Notes under the pieces: model-generated
The model's database searches: none
Seen by the model: the letters and a program-made list of their open reading frames with translations, nothing else
What the model was told of the DNA's origin: nothing
Shown: in pieces, positions 26,622 to 34,605 of the stretch
How positions within the stretch are numbered: the first letter of the stretch is position 1
Layout: every line of letters begins with the position of its first letter
Assembly: GCF_000015765.1 (NCBI RefSeq)
Contig: NC_008942.1
Location: forward strand, 1-64,000
From: Methanocorpusculum labreanum Z
GTDB lineage: Archaea; Halobacteriota; Methanomicrobia; Methanomicrobiales; Methanocorpusculaceae
DNA: 64,000 nucleotides
Direction: 5' to 3'
Position numbers and translations under genes: made by a program

Positions 26622-27291
26622 CTTTTCCCTCCCTGCGCTTGAGGTTTATCATACCGAGCATCTCGCTTTGATACAGGAAAAAGATGAGAACTGCTGCCAC
26701 CAGAAGAAACAGCCAAGGACTAAAGTAGACGGCAATTAGGGAGAGGATCATTAACGGTATGGAGGCGATCAGTGCGGTCTTTCTCCAGTTGACCGGCTCT
26801 TTGATTGGGTGCCACTCTTCGTAGATTTTGCCGGATGCCGCGTCCACCTCGACCATATAAATGGATTTTTTCACTTTGTAGCTGATCAGCCAAAGCGGGA
26901 TTCCAATCAGATCCTCAGAGCGGGCGATACCGTGCAGCTCGGGGTAATATACAAAGGATTGAATGGTGGCAGGCAGGATATTCGCCTCATCCGGAATCGG
27001 GACGATCTCGTTATCATCTCTATGCATATTCTGCAGACCCGAAAGGAGCGTCCCGCAGGCCGGCCGGTAGACCGTCACATCCGTGCATCCGTCCTCCCTG
27101 ACGTATCTCCAGAAGGGGTAGTAGAGCATGACGGCTTTCCCGAATCTGATTTTGTCTTCGGGGATGAACGGATTGGTGTCCGACTCCAGCCACTCGCGGG
27201 CGAGTTCCCGCGCCCGCGCCTCATCGATCTGAGGGGCGATTACGCCGGAACACTGCAGAGGTGCGGGTATTCCTTCTGGTATTTCTGCCAT
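26611..27291 (-). CDS. Membrane protein with a PFWR module, paralogous partner
   Basis: 226 residues from the ATG at 27291; a longer frame adds 25 residues across the promoter. 'YYPFWRYVREDG' near residue 50 and 'IPLWLISYKVKKSIYMVEVDAASGKIYEEW' near 140 mirror the partner downstream. Two closely spaced membrane helices near 175-215 end in a basic tail. The stop overlaps the next gene by 11 bp, so coupled translation is expected. The promoter region is shared with the divergent acyl-CoA synthetase gene. Function unknown. Confidence 0.8.
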   Translation of the reverse strand: MAEIPEGIPAPLQCSGVIAPQIDEARARELAREWLESDTNPFIPEDKIRFGKAVMLYYPFWRYVREDGCTDVTVYRPACGTLLSGLQNMHRDDNEIVPIPDEANILPATIQSFVYYPELHGIARSEDLIGIPLWLISYKVKKSIYMVEVDAASGKIYEEWHPIKEPVNWRKTALIASIPLMILSLIAVYFSPWLFLLVAAVLIFFLYQSEMLGMINLKRREGKDGA

Positions 27292-27399
27292 AAATAAGTC
27301 AATATATTTACGTACATTCAGATAGATGTTTTCTTGCCTCACTCCACGGCGGCACCGGTCTTCCAATCAATTGGGAGCATATTTATACCTATAATGCAC

Positions 27400-27424
27400 A
27401 CAATTATACATTAACGTATATTGT
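27400..27424. promoter_or_regulatory. Imperfect inverted repeat in a divergent promoter
   Basis: ACAATTATAC and GTATATTGT pair with one base bulged, 8 bp before the synthetase ATG and 110 bp before the PFWR operon start. Candidate operator. Confidence 0.35.
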
Positions 27425-27432
27425 TGTGATAA

Positions 27433-28929
27433 ATGATGTTGAATATAACAACCTTCCTTGATGCAAACTCCTGCCGTCTGGAAAAACCGGTCTTTTTCTG
27501 TCCGGAAAGAAACACGTCATACACCTCTGCCGAAATACTTTCGATAAGTTCTGCGATCGGCCGCGATCTCCTCTCGCTTGGTGCCGTGAAAGGCGACCGT
27601 ATCCTCCTCTATATGAACAGCAGCCCCGAATACCTCGTCTCCTACTTCGCCGTCTGGAGGATCGGCTGTGTTGCCGTTCCAACAAACCGCGTCTATACAC
27701 CAAGCGAACTTGCCTATATGGTGGAAAACTCCGGTGCGAAGATCTTCATCACGGATGCCGACGGCGTGTCTGCCGCCCGGAAGCTTCCGGTCAAGACCTA
27801 TGTGCCGGGAGACATCGAATCTCTGCGCGGGGAGCCCCGTCTCCTGCCGGAACATACGGAATATGATGATCTCTGTCAGCTCCAGTATACGTCCGGGACC
27901 ACGGGCAAACCCAAAGGAGCGATGCTCACCCATGGAAACTGGCTTGCCTCAATCCACAACATCTGCGATGTTTTGACCTTCAAACAGGACGACGTCTATC
28001 TCGGCATCTATCCGATGGGTCATGTGGGCCTCTCCTGGGGGATCGCCGCGATGCGGGCGGGAGCTCTCTTTGTTATGATGGAGAGGTACGAGTATCAAAA
28101 ATACCTCGATCTCTGCAAAGAGCACAAAGTGACCGTTCTCGCCGGCATGCCGCCGGTGATCCACTCGCTCACCGAAGCACCGGAGGGAACCGAAGATAGT
28201 CTTACCACCGTCAGGGAGATCATCTCCGGTGGCGGTCCTCTCCACCACGATATCTGGAAAAAATTCTATTACCGGTACAACATCCCGGTAATCAATGCCT
28301 ACGGTCTTTCAGAGACTGTCGTCATCGGTACGGGAACAGTGATCCGTCCCGAAGATTATGCATCTGCCGACCGGTTCCAGAGCGTGGGTCATCCGGTCTG
28401 CTTCTCGGAAGTCAAGATCGTTGACGAGCTCGACTCCTCGATCGAGATGCCCATCGACATGCCCGGCGAGATCGCGCTTCGCGGTCCGGCGGTCGCCAAA
28501 GGTTACTGGAACATGCCCAAAGAGACCGCCGCTTCGTTCCTTGATGACGGCTGGTTCCTCACCGGAGATGTCGGATATCTCGATAAAGATCTTCGGCTTT
28601 TCCTCACCGACCGGAAAAAGGACATGATCGTCATGTCCGGCTGGAAGATCTACCCGACCGAGGTCGAAGAGGCCCTCATCGGTCACGAAGGCGTCGACGA
28701 GATCGCGGTCTTCGGGATCCCGGACGAACATCGGGGCGAGATGCCAGTAGCCGCCGTCGTTTGGCGGAAGGGCTGGGACAGCTCTGATAAAGAAGGCTCT
28801 CTTCGCGCATTTGCGAAAGAGCGTCTTGCGGGATATAAAGTCCCCCGCAGGATAATAACGGTGGACGCCCTCCCCCGGGTAAACGGCTGGAAGCTCCTGA
28901 GACGGGAACTTCGCGAACAATACTCATAA
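27433..28929 (+). CDS. AMP-forming acyl-CoA synthetase/ligase
   Basis: 498 residues of the ANL superfamily. It activates a carboxylic acid to acyl-AMP and then acyl-CoA. The phosphate loop is YTSGTTGKPKGAM near residue 152, 'NAYGLSETVVIGTG' is the A5 motif near 295, and 'WFLTGDVGYLDKDLRLFLTDRKKDMIVMSGWKIYPTEVEE' covers A7-A8. The catalytic lysine lies in 'RVNGWKLLRREL' at the end. The closest style is medium/long-chain fatty-acid or 2-methylbutyrate ligases. Two adjacent ATGs (27433, 27436) are possible. The ECF transporter starts 11 bp after its stop and may be co-transcribed. Confidence 0.92.
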   Translation: MMLNITTFLDANSCRLEKPVFFCPERNTSYTSAEILSISSAIGRDLLSLGAVKGDRILLYMNSSPEYLVSYFAVWRIGCVAVPTNRVYTPSELAYMVENSGAKIFITDADGVSAARKLPVKTYVPGDIESLRGEPRLLPEHTEYDDLCQLQYTSGTTGKPKGAMLTHGNWLASIHNICDVLTFKQDDVYLGIYPMGHVGLSWGIAAMRAGALFVMMERYEYQKYLDLCKEHKVTVLAGMPPVIHSLTEAPEGTEDSLTTVREIISGGGPLHHDIWKKFYYRYNIPVINAYGLSETVVIGTGTVIRPEDYASADRFQSVGHPVCFSEVKIVDELDSSIEMPIDMPGEIALRGPAVAKGYWNMPKETAASFLDDGWFLTGDVGYLDKDLRLFLTDRKKDMIVMSGWKIYPTEVEEALIGHEGVDEIAVFGIPDEHRGEMPVAAVVWRKGWDSSDKEGSLRAFAKERLAGYKVPRRIITVDALPRVNGWKLLRRELREQYS

Positions 28930-28940
28930 AAATACCCATC

Positions 28941-30884
28941 ATGAAATCACGTGATATAGCACTCGTCGGCATTTTACTTGCCGCCGGGGCAATTGCCCGA
29001 TACATCTCCTTATTCGTACCGGGCGCGATCGTCGCGAATCTGACGATCGCATTCTACTGCCTTGCGATCATCCTCGTCGTCCCGAAGTTCAAAGAAGCTC
29101 TCGGGATAGGCGTTGTAGCCGGAATTATTTGTGCGGTTTTCTCGCATTCGATCTTTCCTTTGGGAAACCTGATCTCGGAGCCGGTCGGTGCTGTGGTCTG
29201 TTTGGCGGTGTATAAACTCGTCAAGGATCATACCCGCCTCGCTCCGGCAATTTCAACCGCGATCGCCACCCCTGCGAGCGGTTTTACCTTCATCATCGTC
29301 ACCTGCTTCGTGATGTTCTTCACGACCGAAACGACCGTCGCAACTGTCGCGGCTTTCGCGATCGCCCTGATCCCGATCGTGATGAGCGCCATGATCGTGA
29401 ACGTCATCATCGCCCAGATCATCGCCATGCCGGCAACTTCGGTCATGCAGAAGACGAAGACCGTCATCGAAACTACCCACACCGAGGCAGCGCCGAGCGA
29501 TTCGGTCGCCTTGGATAAGCTTACGTTCACCTACCAGGCGGCAGACACCCCGGCCCTCGACAACGTTTCGCTCAAAATAAATCCGGGCGAGTTCGTTGTG
29601 ATCAACGGACCTTCCGGAGCCGGAAAAACCACACTTGCCCGTGCGATTTCCGGTGTCCTCGTTCACGCATACGGCGGGACCGTTGTTGGAAACATCTCTC
29701 TTTATGGAAAATACGCCGACGAATACAAAGACGTGACCGATCTCTCTTCCAAGGTCGGCATGGTGTTTGACGATGCCGATGCCCAGCTGATCTTCACCAC
29801 GGTCGAGGAGGAGATCCTCACCGGTCTGGAGACCCGGGACCTTCCCGAGGACGAGGTCAGAAAGAAACTCGACGAGATCTACAAGATCACCTGTACGGGC
29901 CATATAACGGACCGTGCCCCGCACAATCTCTCCGGCGGTCAGAAACAGCGTGTTGCGATGGCCGCGGCCCTTTCCCGCGAGACCCCTCTCCTTGTTCTGG
30001 ACGAGGCGACCTCCGAGCTGGACAAAAACGCCAGACGCCAGGTGTACAACCTGCTGAAGGGCATGACGGCGAAGGGCCACACGATCGTTTTGATCGAGCA
30101 CATGATCGATGAGACGATCGGCTATGCCACCCGGATGATCACGATGAACGATGGGAAAATCGTCTACGACGGCGTTCCAAAACCCGAGAACACCAACTAC
30201 CCGGCACTCGAAAAGACCGCCCCGACCCACGAAGTCGTGCTGGAGGCAGCCCACGTCACGCACAAATTCCCCGAGGTCCTTGCTCTGGACGATGTCTCGG
30301 TCTCCTTTTACAAAGGCGAGATCGCGGCGATCCTGGGTGAGAACGGATCGGGCAAGACGACGCTCGTCAAACACCTGAACGGTCTTCTCCGCCCGGATAC
30401 GGGATCGGTCCTGCTGAAAGGCGAGGACATTTCGTCCCGTTCGATCCCGGAGATCGCAAAGCATGTCGGTCTGGTGTTCCAGAACCCGGACACGATGCTG
30501 TTTGAAAACACCTGCGAGAAGGAGATCCAGTTCGGTCTGAAGAACATCGGGAAGTCCGATGCCTCGCCGGCGGTCTCTCTTGCGGCCGTGGGCCTTGCCG
30601 GCAAAGCCAAGATGAATCCCCGTCATTTAAGCCGCGGCGAACGCCAGAAGCTTGCTCTTGCCTGCGTTCTCGCGACAGGCCAGGAGATCGTTATCATGGA
30701 TGAGCCGACGACGGGTCTCGACCCGAAGGAGTCGTATGAGATCATGCGTGTTCTGACCGGAATGCGGAATGAGGGTAAGACGATTCTTATGGTGACGCAC
30801 GACCCCGTACTTGCCGGCAAATATGCGGATCGGATCATCGAGATGGAAACGGGTAAAATAACCGCGATCCGCGGAGGTGAGTGA
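28941..30884 (+). CDS. ECF transporter: S component fused to two ATPase domains
   Basis: 647 residues. Residues ~1-165 are a six-helix S-component-like membrane domain. Residues ~188-415 and ~432-645 are two ABC ATPases of the EcfA type. NBD1 has Walker A GPSGAGKT (223-230), signature LSGGQ and LLVLDEATSELD, but its Q-loop reads VFDDAD. NBD2 has GENGSGKT (466-473), a proper VFQNPD Q-loop and IVIMDEPTTGLD, but signature LSRGE. So the two sites are asymmetric. EcfT follows immediately, making a complete group I-like importer. The vitamin or amino-acid substrate is not identifiable; the S domain recalls tryptophan/thiamine-type families. Confidence 0.92.
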   Translation: MKSRDIALVGILLAAGAIARYISLFVPGAIVANLTIAFYCLAIILVVPKFKEALGIGVVAGIICAVFSHSIFPLGNLISEPVGAVVCLAVYKLVKDHTRLAPAISTAIATPASGFTFIIVTCFVMFFTTETTVATVAAFAIALIPIVMSAMIVNVIIAQIIAMPATSVMQKTKTVIETTHTEAAPSDSVALDKLTFTYQAADTPALDNVSLKINPGEFVVINGPSGAGKTTLARAISGVLVHAYGGTVVGNISLYGKYADEYKDVTDLSSKVGMVFDDADAQLIFTTVEEEILTGLETRDLPEDEVRKKLDEIYKITCTGHITDRAPHNLSGGQKQRVAMAAALSRETPLLVLDEATSELDKNARRQVYNLLKGMTAKGHTIVLIEHMIDETIGYATRMITMNDGKIVYDGVPKPENTNYPALEKTAPTHEVVLEAAHVTHKFPEVLALDDVSVSFYKGEIAAILGENGSGKTTLVKHLNGLLRPDTGSVLLKGEDISSRSIPEIAKHVGLVFQNPDTMLFENTCEKEIQFGLKNIGKSDASPAVSLAAVGLAGKAKMNPRHLSRGERQKLALACVLATGQEIVIMDEPTTGLDPKESYEIMRVLTGMRNEGKTILMVTHDPVLAGKYADRIIEMETGKITAIRGGE

Positions 30885-30885
30885 A

Positions 30886-31653
30886 ATGGAAGACATTATG
30901 CAGTATATCCCGGGGAACCGGTTCGTTCACCGGTTGTCGCCGATGACGAAGATCTTCTTCGCGGTCGGTATGATGTTTGCGGCGATCTTCACGTCGAATC
31001 CGCTGCTTCTTGGCGGGATGGTCATTTTCGTGCTGGCGTTCGCGGCGATCGGCGGGCTTTTCAAGCCGCTTATCCGTCAGGTCCCTCTGCTGATCATTCT
31101 GGGTCTTGCTCTGGTCGTTTTGACGGTGCTTACGAGTGCGTCGGGCGATGTGCTGTTTACGCTTCTGCCGAACGGGATGTTCCCGGTGACGACGGGCGCG
31201 ATCCTGTTCGCGGTGCAGATGGCTCTCCGGTTTGCGGTGCTGATCTTCTCGTTCCAGCTGCTGGTTATCTCGACCCAGCCGCGTGATCTGGTGAATGCTC
31301 TCTACACGCTCAGGATCCCGGGCGATTACGCACTGATGTTCCTGATTGCGATCCGGTTTATCCCGACTTTGCAGAGAGAGGGTGTCAGGATCAATGAGGC
31401 TCAGCTTTCCCGCGGGTATTTCCCGGGAGGCGGGGTCATCGGGAAGCTGAAGCAGCTCGGCCCGGTTATGCTTCCGTTGATGCTGAATTCACTCGCAAAG
31501 GCGGATACGCTTGGTCTGACGATCGATATGCGTGGATACCGGAAAGCGTCAGAGCACCGGAGAAAGATGGTCTACCATGCGGCGGATTTCGTGACGGTTC
31601 TGGTCGTTGCGGCAATCCTTGCAGGCATCGTGTATGTGACGTTCTTCCTGTAA
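30886..31653 (+). CDS. ecfT: ECF transporter transmembrane component EcfT
   Basis: 255 residues from the ATG at 30886, preceded by GGAGGTGA; a GTG nine bases upstream is less likely. EcfT couples ATP hydrolysis to toppling of the S component. Four to five membrane helices are visible, with the CbiQ-family cytoplasmic coupling helices in 'RFIPTLQREGVRINEAQLSRG' (~165-185) and 'TLGLTIDMRGYRKASEHR' (~210). The latter matches the conserved A-R-G motif in the form 'MRGY'. The start is one base after the stop of the fused ATPase gene. A T-rich stop region lies at 31664-31686. Confidence 0.93.
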   Translation: MEDIMQYIPGNRFVHRLSPMTKIFFAVGMMFAAIFTSNPLLLGGMVIFVLAFAAIGGLFKPLIRQVPLLIILGLALVVLTVLTSASGDVLFTLLPNGMFPVTTGAILFAVQMALRFAVLIFSFQLLVISTQPRDLVNALYTLRIPGDYALMFLIAIRFIPTLQREGVRINEAQLSRGYFPGGGVIGKLKQLGPVMLPLMLNSLAKADTLGLTIDMRGYRKASEHRRKMVYHAADFVTVLVVAAILAGIVYVTFFL

Positions 31654-31663
31654 GAAGAACTTA

Positions 31664-31686
31664 ACAATTCTTTTTTTATTTTTTAG
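31664..31686 (+). terminator. T-rich terminator after ecfT
   Basis: CTTTTTTTATTTTTT lies 15-30 bp beyond the ecfT stop, a typical archaeal oligo-T stop. Confidence 0.5.
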
Positions 31687-31759
31687 AAAATCTTCTCTGG
31701 TCCTATTCTACGAGATCATTGAATCATTCATCACTGATAGAGGGAAGTGGGATGAGTGT

Positions 31760-31912
31760 GGATAGATGAAGTTATTTAACCGCGAATCTCCGCGAATTCT
31801 CGCGAATCGCATTTTTCTTGCGTCGTCGTGCTCTGCTCCGGCTTATCGCCTACGCAGGAATCGCACGCCGTCTTGAAAAATGCTGGGGAAAAACCCGCGT
31901 GCGGGTTTTTCT
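31760..31912 (+). repeat. 153-bp inverted repeat, left copy
   Basis: This copy and the segment 32949-33101 are reverse complements with only two mismatches in 153 bases. Internally the outer end has three tandem 10-bp units beginning CGCGAAT (31781-31810). The inner end is a 24-bp palindrome, GAAAAACCCGC-GT-GCGGGTTTTTC (31888-31911), shaped like a terminator. The repeat codes for nothing obvious. Confidence 0.93.
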
Positions 31913-32174
31913 TAAAGGTTATTCTGTATTTTTGGGTATGAGTTGAAGTAAATCAAAAGATTTCACATAACTTTATGGTAATAAAAAGAATAGAGATACA
32001 TATGGTACGGAAAAGTCAACCAAATTGTCAAACTATTTTAGGTATGTGTAGGCATATGTCCAATGGTGATGGACGAAAAAGTGGTGGTTTCGTGGATTTA
32101 TACATGGGTAAAAATCTCGCCACAAGTATTAGAAACAAAAATAGATTTAAGAAATTCCCCTTCTAGGTGAGCTC

Positions 32175-32912
32175 ATGAAAGGCATTGACCACATGTATAT
32201 TAGTTTAGCATGGGGTTTTTTGATAATGTCTCCAATTATTGTTACATATCCTATATATTTCGTTGCATTTATCGTAGGAATAGGGATTGGGGCTATTTTG
32301 CCTGATGTCGATGGAAGTATCTCTCCGTATGAATATAAAAGTGACGCCATGCGGACTTTTGGTATCGCCACGAAAAAAGCATACAAAACGACTGCTTGGG
32401 TTTTCAAGTCGGTTAAGCCAAACTATAATCGGGAATTACACACCCACCGTGGGATATTGCATAGTTTCCCCGGGGCTCTATTATGTATCTCTATTGTAAT
32501 TATTCCTATCAATTTGATCATTTATTTCCTTGGATTATGGGACCTTCCTATTCTTGTAGCGTCGGGAGGCATATATGTTGGGGCATTCTTCCATCTTTTT
32601 GAAGATTGTTGTACATGGACTGGAGTTCGTTTGTTTGCCCCTTACAAAAATGTGCGATTATATGGAGAAATTAATACCTGTTCTAGTCGAAGGGAAGAAA
32701 ACCGACCCCAAATGTATGGTAAAATATTTGCATTGCTTGGTGTAGGTTGTGTATGTTTTTTTGCCTTACATAATTTGCCCATCTTTGCTTCAGTAGCGTT
32801 TATTTATGATTTATCCCCATTTGTACTCATTATCATAACAACGGTCATTAGTTTCTTTCTCTGGTATATTATCTTTCTATATTCTGGTGGTAAGATAGAA
32901 ACTAATTCGTAA
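32175..32912 (+). CDS. Membrane-bound metal-dependent hydrolase-like protein (YdjM/DUF457 type)
   Basis: 245 residues with about six membrane helices. Conserved polar motifs fit the YdjM/DUF457 family: 'GAILPDVDGSISP' near 40, 'HTHRGILHSFPGALL' near 93 and 'GAFFHLFEDCCTWTGVRLFAPYK' near 140. The Asp/His set could bind a metal at the membrane face. Base composition is clearly more AT-rich than in the flanking core genes, and codons such as ATA/TTA are frequent, suggesting transfer. The gene is the sole occupant of the segment enclosed by the 153-bp inverted repeats; the right repeat supplies its terminator hairpin 38 bp after the stop. Confidence 0.82.
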   Translation: MKGIDHMYISLAWGFLIMSPIIVTYPIYFVAFIVGIGIGAILPDVDGSISPYEYKSDAMRTFGIATKKAYKTTAWVFKSVKPNYNRELHTHRGILHSFPGALLCISIVIIPINLIIYFLGLWDLPILVASGGIYVGAFFHLFEDCCTWTGVRLFAPYKNVRLYGEINTCSSRREENRPQMYGKIFALLGVGCVCFFALHNLPIFASVAFIYDLSPFVLIIITTVISFFLWYIIFLYSGGKIETNS

Positions 32913-32948
32913 TTGCTGATATATTTTATGAATGGTGAGATGAATAAC

Positions 32949-33101
32949 AGAAAAACCCGCACGCGGGTTTTTCCCCAGCATTTTTCCAGACGGCGTGCGA
33001 TTCCTGCGCAGGCGATAAGCCGGAGCAGAGCACGACGACGCAAGAAAAATGCGATTCGCGAGAATTCGCGGAGATTCGCGGTTAAATAACTTCATCTATC
33101 C
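32949..33101 (-). repeat. 153-bp inverted repeat, right copy
   Basis: Reverse complement of 31760-31912 with two mismatches. It begins with the palindromic hairpin (32950-32973) and ends with the CGCGAAT triplet array, 4 bp short of the stop of the next minus-strand gene (33106). Spacer between copies is 1,036 bp. Confidence 0.93.
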
Positions 33102-33105
33102 CGAC

Positions 33106-33744
33106 TCACTCCCCCTTCTTCAGCTCATCCATTCTCGCTTTCAGATCGCTTTGAAACGCCTCGAAAGCTTCCTTGATCTCGGCATTTCTCTCATAGCATC
33201 TCTCCCTCCATTGACCAGACGCTTCGCTGTCTTCCTTTTCCTCCTTGTCCGGGATATATGCCAACGCGTAATCGAATGCCTGGTTCATGCAGACGTCGAT
33301 AAAAGTATTTAGACTCTGCAGGACCTTTTCCGGGATGAAGGAGACGTTTGCCTCCGTCATATACTGTATCGTATGGGCTTTTTTCAAAAGATCATCCGAT
33401 CTTTCCCGATGCCATTTGTTTCGTGCTTTTGCGTCGCTCGCCGGAGGCCCGTCTTTCAGCTCCTTATCCGGATGCAGCAGTAATGCCGTCGAATAGCAAT
33501 GAGAAATCACCGGAGCCAGATCCCGATATGCCTGAAGTTCTGGATTCATCATGGCATTCAGCGCCGACTCGGTATTTGCCAGATTGTCCTGGATGTTCAG
33601 CATCTCCGCGATCGACCGTTTCTGGAATCTGGACAGCAGAACGGCCACGGTTATTGAGATCAGGATCCCTATGATCGTCAAACCTATGCTGACTATGCTC
33701 ATATCGATGAGGACGTCACCGATCATAATACTCGTAATCGCCAT
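33106..33744 (-). CDS. Unrecognised protein with N-terminal membrane anchor
   Basis: 212 residues. One membrane helix (about residues 14-37, 'IVSIGLTIIGILISITVAVLL') is followed by a long, charged, mostly helical cytoplasmic region containing Lys/Glu/Arg clusters and likely coiled-coil ends. GGAG precedes the ATG. No catalytic motif is visible. It lies between the right 153-bp repeat and the hairpin array, so belongs to the accessory island. Family unknown. Confidence 0.7.
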   Translation of the reverse strand: MAITSIMIGDVLIDMSIVSIGLTIIGILISITVAVLLSRFQKRSIAEMLNIQDNLANTESALNAMMNPELQAYRDLAPVISHCYSTALLLHPDKELKDGPPASDAKARNKWHRERSDDLLKKAHTIQYMTEANVSFIPEKVLQSLNTFIDVCMNQAFDYALAYIPDKEEKEDSEASGQWRERCYERNAEIKEAFEAFQSDLKARMDELKKGE

Positions 33745-33818
33745 ACACTTCTCCTCGTCTTAGCGTATGATAAACATACGTCTCGTGGAACACGAATAGC
33801 CGGGTCTGCTGAAAAATC

Positions 33819-34338
33819 AGGGTGCAGGTCCAACCTGCTCCCTCGTTTTTTGTTCGTGTATTGGGTGCAGGTCTCAAAAACCTACGTGCTCCCTGATTCT
33901 GCTTTAATTCTCGCTCTTTTTTGAAAAATAAGCGTATATTAGTGGTTTTTGAAGAGGGTGCACATTTTTCCCGAAACTCTCAATATTGTAGTATTAAGGC
34001 TTAGAGAGAGGTTTTAAAAATTTTCCCAGGGTTTTGAAAAAAATGTGCTCCCTGGAAACTTTACTCCCGGTAGGGATCGATCCCTCCAAAACATCGGTGT
34101 CACATTTTTTTCAAAACCCTGGGAAAATTCTCAGATACCTCATTTCACCCCTAAGTACTATACTATTGAGAGTTTCGAAAAAAAACCTGACATGCAGAAA
34201 TAAATCCGTTATATCCCGTATTTTTTTAAAATCAAGCTGCAATAAGCAGTTTTTTGGTGTCACCATCATTTTTCAAAACCTGACACCAAATTCCCTCCAA
34301 AAAAGAAGTGTCACATTTTCCAGAAACCAACGTGACAC
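33819..34338. repeat. Array of related stem-loop elements
   Basis: Stems seen in order: AGGGTGCAGGT/ACCTGCTCCCT (33819-33843); GGGTGCA/TGCTCCC (33863-33893); AGGGTGCACATTTTT/AAAAATGTGCTCCCT (33955-34053); GGTGTCACATTTTTTTC/GAAAAAAAACCTGACA (34097-34193); TTGGTGTCA/TGACACCAA (34254-34289); GTGTCAC/GTGACAC (34308-34338). The first three share AGGGTGCA...TGCTCCCT ends, the last three GGTGTCA...TGACACC ends. Elements overlap, so alternative folds are possible. Confidence 0.8.
33972..34177. repeat. Long inverted repeat pair inside the hairpin array
   Basis: Left arm 33972-34047 and right arm 34101-34177. The outer 14 bases and the inner 29 bases (around TTTTCCCAGGGTTTTG) match exactly, with an imperfect middle. 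The 53-base spacer holds a CGGTAGGGATCGATCCCT palindrome. Confidence 0.8.
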
Positions 34339-34362
34339 CACCCCTCTCATCAAACTCAAAAT

Positions 34363-34371
34363 ACATATATA
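34363..34371 (+). promoter_or_regulatory. TATA-box candidate
   Basis: ACATATATA lies 23-31 bp before the ATG at 34394, which would place the transcript start at or very near the start codon (leaderless). Confidence 0.45.
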
Positions 34372-34393
34372 GTAATATGATCATGCATAAACA

Positions 34394-34600
34394 ATGTCAA
34401 ACCGTTACCTCCCGAAAATATCCGGCGTAGAATCCCTCATTCTTGCATTGATCTGCGGCGTTGGCACGGCGATATTCACCCCCTGGTCTCTCGAGTTCGA
34501 CCTCTTTGCACTATTCGGATTGGGATTTCTCATCACCGGCGTATTCCTTCTTCTCAAAAAACGTAACGGCACGAAGGAAAACGATGAAATAAAACAGTAA
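34394..34600 (+). CDS. Small membrane protein, two helices
   Basis: 68 residues. Two hydrophobic helices (about 13-28 and 34-54) are separated by a short acidic turn, with a basic then acidic tail KKRNGTKENDEIKQ. No ribosome site is visible, but a TATA-like element at leaderless distance supports expression. It lies between the hairpin array and the HNH nuclease gene, convergent with the latter (stops 5 bp apart). No family recognised. Confidence 0.6.
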   Translation: MSNRYLPKISGVESLILALICGVGTAIFTPWSLEFDLFALFGLGFLITGVFLLLKKRNGTKENDEIKQ

Positions 34601-34605
34601 AAAAT

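Larger units (their letters stand above)
31654..32174. other. Gene-poor gap holding the left 153-bp repeat
   Basis: 521 bp with no supported gene. It contains the ecfT stop region, the left copy of the 153-bp inverted repeat, then an AT-rich stretch leading to the membrane hydrolase gene. A 63-codon open frame (31975-32166) lacks any ribosome site or recognisable feature. Confidence 0.6.
33745..34393. other. Noncoding region with nested inverted repeats
   Basis: 649 bp without a supported gene. It carries at least six consecutive stem-forming elements between 33819 and 34338 and one 76-bp long inverted repeat (33972-34047 against 34101-34177). A TATA-like element near 34363-34371 precedes the small gene at 34394. 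Confidence 0.7.

Noticed and set aside
29253-30626. 457-codon antisense frame within the fused ECF gene
   Set aside because: Shadow of a GC-rich coding frame; the plus-strand protein has full ABC motifs.
31975-32166. 63-codon open frame before the membrane hydrolase gene
   Set aside because: No ribosome site, no recognisable pattern; it lies in an AT-rich spacer between repeat and gene.
33819-34338. CRISPR array
   Set aside because: The repeats are inverted stems of differing lengths without regular direct repeats and unique spacers, and no cas genes are present.
34034-34372. 112-codon open frame across the hairpin array
   Set aside because: It runs through the repeated stems, has unnatural composition and no ribosome site; the inverted repeats explain the sequence.
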